From: an uncultured Collinsella sp.
GTDB lineage: Bacteria > Actinomycetota > Coriobacteriia > Coriobacteriales > Coriobacteriaceae
Direction of reading: 5' to 3'
NCBI GenBank assembly: GCA_900553705.1
Contig: USEK01000046.1
Span: 1 to 8,996 of the forward strand
DNA: 8,996 nt
The notes beneath the pieces are model-generated. The model saw nothing but the letters and a program-made list of their open reading frames with translations, made no database searches and was not told where the DNA came from. Positions 5,807 through 8,996 of this stretch are shown here, piece after piece. The position numbers were made by a program, and so were the translations under genes. Position 1 is the stretch's first letter. Every line of letters begins with the position of its first letter.

Positions 5807-6530
5807 AGGCGAGGACTTGGCGCTGGAGCTCGATGAGCTCGGCAATGCCCTTGTCGCCCAAATCGAGCAGGGAATTGAGGCGCTTGCGGTCGAAGGGCGC
5901 CTGCTCGCCAGTGCCCTGGAGCTCGATCATCTCGCCGGTATCGGTGGCGACAAGGTTCATGTCGACCTCGGCGTGACTGTCCTCGGAATAATCCAGGTCG
6001 AGCAGGGTGTTGCCGTCGACAACGCCCATGGAAATCGCGGCGACCTGGCCCGTGAGCGGGATGCGCTCGAGCTTACCCGCCTCGACCCACATGGCAAGGG
6101 CGTCGCGCAGTGCCACCCAGGCGCCGGTAATGCTCGCCGTTCGTGTGCCGCCGTCTGCCTGAATCACGTCGCAGTCGACGGTGACGGTGTACTCGCCGAG
6201 TGCTTTCATATTGACGACGGTGCGCAGGCTGCGACCGATGAGGCGCTCGATTTCCATGGAGCGGCCCTTGCGGTTGGCATGCTCGCGCTTGCAGCGCTTG
6301 TCGGTCGATGCCGGCAGCATGGCGTACTCCGCCGTTACCCAACCGGCCTTGGCGCCCTTGCGCCAGCCCGGCACGCCCTCCTCGATGGTGGCAGCGCACA
6401 GCACGCGCGTATCGCCAAACTCGGCCAGGCACGAACCGTGGGCGTGCTTCATGATGCCGCGAGTAAGCTTGACGGGGCGAAGCTCATCGGCGGCGCGGCC
6501 GTTGGCGCGGTTGACCTGCATGTACTCCAT
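5805..6530 (-). CDS. rph: Ribonuclease PH
   Basis: Phosphorolytic 3'-to-5' exoribonuclease that trims tRNA precursors and other structured RNAs, acting as a hexameric ring in the cytoplasm. The 241 residues match family length. Signatures in order: NGRAADELRPV (10-20), FGDTRVLCAATIEEGVPGWR (38-57), GWVTAEYAMLPAST (63-76), GRSMEIERLIGRSLR (89-103), DCDVIQADGGTRTASITGAW (119-138, with the GTR phosphate-binding site), LDLDYSEDSHAEVDMN (177-192) and ELQGTGEQAPF (203-213). No active-site residue appears missing. The start ATG at 6530 has AAAGGA (6538-6543) seven bases upstream. It sits 55 bp after murI. A long hairpin spans its stop codon. Confidence 0.97.
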   Translation of the reverse strand: MEYMQVNRANGRAADELRPVKLTRGIMKHAHGSCLAEFGDTRVLCAATIEEGVPGWRKGAKAGWVTAEYAMLPASTDKRCKREHANRKGRSMEIERLIGRSLRTVVNMKALGEYTVTVDCDVIQADGGTRTASITGAWVALRDALAMWVEAGKLERIPLTGQVAAISMGVVDGNTLLDLDYSEDSHAEVDMNLVATDTGEMIELQGTGEQAPFDRKRLNSLLDLGDKGIAELIELQRQVLA

Positions 6531-6585
6531 AGAAATATCCTTTCGGCAAAAGGTGAACGTGAGCCTTTGGTCGGTGACCTTATAT

Positions 6586-7470
6586 CTATTTCAGTTCGTC
6601 GATATCGATATGCTCGATGCTCTTGAGCGGCTGACCAAAGATAAAACTGCCCGCCACCGCAAACTCGGCAATGTTATCGGCCGTCGTTGCAAAACGATGC
6701 TGCGGCTCGGCTGCGTCGCCCGCCAGCTGCTCGCGGCGCGTGAGAATATCGGTCAGCTCGCGCGTGGTCTCCTCGGCGGAGCTCACCACGCGCACTCCGG
6801 GACCCAGCGCATGGCGAATAGGCCCCACGAGCAGCGGAAAATGCGTGCAGCCGAGCACCACGGTATCGATGCCGTGGTCGCGCAGCGGCTCAACCGTGGC
6901 GCCGACCAGCGCGCGTACGGCAGGCGTATCAAAGATGTCCTCGTTCTCGAGCCACTGCTCTTGCAGATGTGCGCCCGAGGCGAGCTCGTGCTCAACGACC
7001 TCGACAAAGCTCGAGGCAGGGCAGCCGTATACGTCGACGCCGGCATCCAGGTCCTGGATGGCACGCGTGTAAGCGCCTGAGCGAATGGTGAGGTTGGTGG
7101 CGAGCACGCCCACCCGGCGCGTGCGGGTGCTGTTGATTGCCGCGCGTGCGCCCGGTGCGATTACACCGATGACGGGGACGTCGAGCACCTGCTGGGCCAA
7201 ACGCAAGGCCGCAGCGGTCGCCGTATTGCAGGCGATGACCATGATCTTGACGTCGTGCTTCGACAGCCAACGGCCCGCCTGCAGTGCAAATGTGCGCACC
7301 TCGTCCTCGGTGCGGGTGCCGTAGGGGCAGCGCTTGGTGTCGCCAAAGTAGTAGACGGACTCGTGCGGCAACGCCGTCGCAATTGCGCGCGCAACCGTCA
7401 GACCGCCCAGGCCCGAGTCGAACACACCGATCGGGCGCGTGTCACCTGCCAGATTCTCGATATCGGACAT
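6586..7470 (-). CDS. murI: Glutamate racemase
   Basis: Converts L-glutamate to D-glutamate for peptidoglycan. The 294 residues begin just before the IGVFDSGLGGLTV motif (14-26). Both catalytic cysteines are present: Cys81 in ACNTATAAA and Cys208 in LGCTHFPLL. YFGDTKRCPYG (41-51) is the expected substrate-binding segment. The start at 7470 is preferred because GGTGAGG (7473-7479) lies immediately upstream and gives a typical N-terminus. An upstream GTG (7522-7524) overlapping the HAD stop codon would add 18 residues without a visible ribosome site, but the 1-base overlap makes it a real alternative. The C-terminus (about 245-294) extends past the racemase core and ends in an acidic tail. It lies between a HAD phosphatase and rph; D-Glu supply fits the Mur ligase upstream. 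Confidence 0.96.
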   Translation of the reverse strand: MSDIENLAGDTRPIGVFDSGLGGLTVARAIATALPHESVYYFGDTKRCPYGTRTEDEVRTFALQAGRWLSKHDVKIMVIACNTATAAALRLAQQVLDVPVIGVIAPGARAAINSTRTRRVGVLATNLTIRSGAYTRAIQDLDAGVDVYGCPASSFVEVVEHELASGAHLQEQWLENEDIFDTPAVRALVGATVEPLRDHGIDTVVLGCTHFPLLVGPIRHALGPGVRVVSSAEETTRELTDILTRREQLAGDAAEPQHRFATTADNIAEFAVAGSFIFGQPLKSIEHIDIDELK

Positions 7471-7523
7471 TACCTCACCAGATTCTCTCTCGAAAAGATA
7501 TGGCTCAGCGCGATAGGACCGCA

Positions 7524-8435
7524 CTACGAACGGGCCGCGACGAGCAGCTCTGCCGTTGCCGCCCAGCCGTCGACAATCTTTCCGCGCGTGACGTAGGCGT
7601 TATCGCAGGCATCCAGGAACTCGGGCGCGCCGGCGCTGGTCAAACCGTTCTCGACCAGGCAGAACGTGCCCACGTGGTCAGCCATGTAGAAGTCGGACTC
7701 GGAATCGCCGAGCGCCAGCGTCTCCTCGCGCTCGATACCCAGGTGCTCACAGAAACGTGCGATGGCAACGCCCTTGTTAAGACCGGCGGGATTGATGTTA
7801 AACGCGCGGCCATCCTCGACGCGTTCGAGCTCGAGCGTCGTCGGTTTGGACAGATGGGTCAGATGGCCGTTGCAGGCCCAGACCAGGCCGCAGCCGGCCT
7901 CATCAAGAATGGCCTGGACCTCGTCGTCGGGCACATCGCCGCGCATGCCGACGGTGACCTCGCGGTACTTGTAGCCAGTCGACATGTCGTTGTGGTACTC
8001 GATCTTATGCGGCCAGCGAGCGAGAATCTTCTCGCACACGCCGGTCTGCTCGATCACCTGATGCGGCGTGAGGCCGCAGGCGGGGTCGTAGGGCATATCG
8101 CCGGTCAGGTACTCCCAATCGTTGGCCTTGAGATCGTACATGACCAGGCCACCCATCTCGCCGATGTAGGAGTTGAGGCCGAGCACGCGCGCATCCTCGT
8201 GGATCATGGTGCGGTTGCGGCCCGAGGTGGGAACCACCTGGATGCCGGCGCGGGCAAGTGCCACGACAGCCTCGACGAGCTTGGTCGAGGGGTTGCCGTC
8301 GTTGTCGCGCAGCACGCACGAGCCGGGCGCGAGCATGGTGGCGTCCAGGTCGGTAAAGACGTACTTAACCTTGGCAAGACGCTCGCGCATCTCGCCCGAA
8401 AGCTCAGCGACGGTCGGCAGGGTATTGTGGGACAT
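7524..8435 (-). CDS. HAD-superfamily phosphatase, substrate unknown
   Basis: A haloacid dehalogenase hydrolase of the Cof / mannosyl-3-phosphoglycerate phosphatase-like group, probably dephosphorylating a small cytoplasmic metabolite. In its 303 residues motif I is FTDLDATML (27-35; nucleophile Asp29, acid/base Asp31), motif II is VPTSGR (68-73), motif III contains Lys221 in GLNKGVAI, and motif IV is LALGDSESDF (240-249; Asp244, Asp248). The long segment between motifs II and III (about 80-215) is a C2-type cap, which determines substrate. Motif I reads DLDAT rather than the commoner DxDGT. The ATG at 8435 has GGAG (8441-8444) five bases upstream; an upstream GTG (8441) would overlap that site and is not preferred. 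It lies directly before murI. I cannot name the substrate. Confidence 0.85.
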   Translation of the reverse strand: MSHNTLPTVAELSGEMRERLAKVKYVFTDLDATMLAPGSCVLRDNDGNPSTKLVEAVVALARAGIQVVPTSGRNRTMIHEDARVLGLNSYIGEMGGLVMYDLKANDWEYLTGDMPYDPACGLTPHQVIEQTGVCEKILARWPHKIEYHNDMSTGYKYREVTVGMRGDVPDDEVQAILDEAGCGLVWACNGHLTHLSKPTTLELERVEDGRAFNINPAGLNKGVAIARFCEHLGIEREETLALGDSESDFYMADHVGTFCLVENGLTSAGAPEFLDACDNAYVTRGKIVDGWAATAELLVAARS

Positions 8436-8471
8436 GGTCACTCCATTACGTAGAAGGGGCTTCTGGTCTTA

Positions 8472-8532
8472 GGCGGCGCGCCCCGCTTGAGGGGAAACGC
8501 GCTTGCAACGGCAGCGCGCTCAGGACGCCGCC
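8472..8532 (-). other. GC-rich three-way-junction element between genes
   Basis: GGCGGCG (8472-8478) pairs with CGCCGCC (8526-8532) and encloses two further hairpins: CCCC/GGGG (8481-8484 with 8491-8494, 6-nt loop) and CGCGCT/AGCGCG (8498-8503 with 8513-8518), the latter extended by two pairs past a bulged T to a 4-nt loop. No T-run follows on either strand, so it is not a classic terminator. It could be a structured 3' end for the Mur ligase mRNA, a leader structure for the HAD gene, or a REP-like repeat. Confidence 0.45.
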
Positions 8533-8546
8533 CTCATCGCAGTTCA

Positions 8547-8946
8547 TTAGTCAAACTGGGTAACATCGATTAAACGGTTGGCAAGCGAAAGATCGCTCTC
8601 GATGGGCACGAACTCATCGCCCACGTGCATGAGCTCCTCGTCGCCCTTTGCCAACAGCAAGACGATGGTGGGCGCATCGGGGCTGACGTATTCCTCACGC
8701 GCCGCCTTGAACGCCTCGTGCACAGCAGCCTCGCGATCGAGGATGATCTTGTTTGGGGTATCGTCGGGAACATGCTCGGCAAGCTCGCGACAGACCTTCA
8801 TCGGGTCCTCGTGAGCCGGATCCTCGTTGGTAAAGATCAGCAGATCAGAATATGGTGCGGCCTCGCGCGGAAGCTGCTCACGGCGCTCCTGTGCCTTGCC
8901 TCCAGCGGCACCAAACAGCGCAATGACCGGGCTGGCGGGAAACGCG
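8547..8946 (-). CDS. murE: MurE-type Mur ligase, C-terminal domain (5' end missing)
   Basis: C-terminal portion (133 codons) of a UDP-N-acetylmuramoyl-tripeptide synthetase-type ligase, which adds the third stem-peptide amino acid in the cytoplasm. Aligned by eye to MurE: FGAAGGKAQERRE corresponds to the glycine-rich GCGGDRDxxKR region, TNEDPAHEDP to the substrate motif DNPRxEdP, and LLLAKGDEELMHVGDEFVP to the AGKGHExYQ region. The DAP-recognising Arg of DNPR is Ala here, which argues against meso-DAP and for Lys, Orn or another residue. The N-terminal and ATP-binding central domains lie beyond the contig end. The frame appears to open with an ATG at 8963, but its first five codons and two bases of the sixth are sequencing adapter, so that start is false. 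The D-Glu made by MurI is incorporated one step before this enzyme acts. Confidence 0.82.
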
Positions 8947-8996
8947 CTGTCTCTTATACACATCTGACGCTGCCGACGACTAGTCGAGTGTAGATC
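8947..8996. other. Illumina Nextera adapter contamination
   Basis: CTGTCTCTTATACACATCT (8947-8965) is the transposase mosaic end. It is followed by GACGCTGCCGACGA (8966-8979), an 8-base index (8980-8987, ctagtcga) and GTGTAGATC (8988-8996), the known layout of the Nextera i5-side adapter read in reverse complement. These 50 bases are not genomic. They create the spurious peptide start MCIRDS on the minus strand and the end SYTHLTLPTT on the plus strand. Confidence 0.98.

Noticed and set aside
5556..6626. 356-residue plus-strand open frame
   Set aside because: Antisense to rdgB and rph, both of which have all family motifs. No ribosome site or domain supports it.
7284..8453. 389-residue plus-strand open frame
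   Set aside because: Antisense to murI and the HAD gene; compositional shadow only.
1..8946. Mobile elements, CRISPR arrays, toxin-antitoxin or defence genes
   Set aside because: No transposase, integrase, direct-repeat array or unassigned frame of substance was seen. All gaps between genes are under about 150 bp.
8625..8993. 122-residue plus-strand frame ending in SYTHLTLPTTSRV
   Set aside because: Antisense to the Mur ligase, and its tail is translated Nextera adapter, a well-known artefact peptide.

Overview
This window looks like a chromosomal housekeeping segment of a high-GC Gram-positive bacterium, most likely a Coriobacteriia member close to Collinsella. That placement is inference from high GC, Gram-positive style gene order (murI-rph-rdgB; veg-ispE; greA-lysS) and protein character; it was not checked against any database. 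All twelve genes (eleven protein-coding and one tRNA) lie on the minus strand, so transcription runs from high to low coordinates. Nothing is mobile, phage-like or CRISPR-related.

In transcription order: (1) 8547-8946, the C-terminal domain of a MurE-type Mur ligase, cut off by the contig end. The last 50 bases (8947-8996) are not genomic: they are an Illumina Nextera transposase adapter with an 8-base index. (2) 8442-8546, a GC-rich intergenic stretch that can fold as a three-way junction. (3) 4571-8435, a compact cluster: HAD phosphatase, murI (glutamate racemase), rph (RNase PH), rdgB (XTP/dITP pyrophosphatase) and dtd (D-aminoacyl-tRNA deacylase). (4) 4508-4537, a candidate promoter driving veg and then ispE, which begins with GTG 2 bp after veg. 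(5) tRNA-Pro(CGG) with encoded CCA and a textbook terminator. (6) tatA, with a good promoter whose -35/-10 spacer is occupied by a perfect inverted repeat. (7) greA and lysS, each preceded by an intergenic hairpin that leaves almost no room for a separate promoter.

The genes combine cell-wall precursor synthesis (Mur ligase, MurI), RNA maturation (RNase PH, tRNA-Pro), nucleotide and aminoacyl-tRNA quality control (RdgB, Dtd), isoprenoid synthesis by the MEP pathway (IspE), Tat export (TatA), transcript-elongation rescue (GreA) and translation (LysRS). I see no new defence or biosynthetic system. The points most worth a second look are the adapter contamination, the LysRS fused to a C-terminal Trbp111/MetG-type tRNA-binding domain, the operator-like palindrome inside the tatA promoter, the three-way-junction element, and the Mur ligase's departure from the DAP-type signature.
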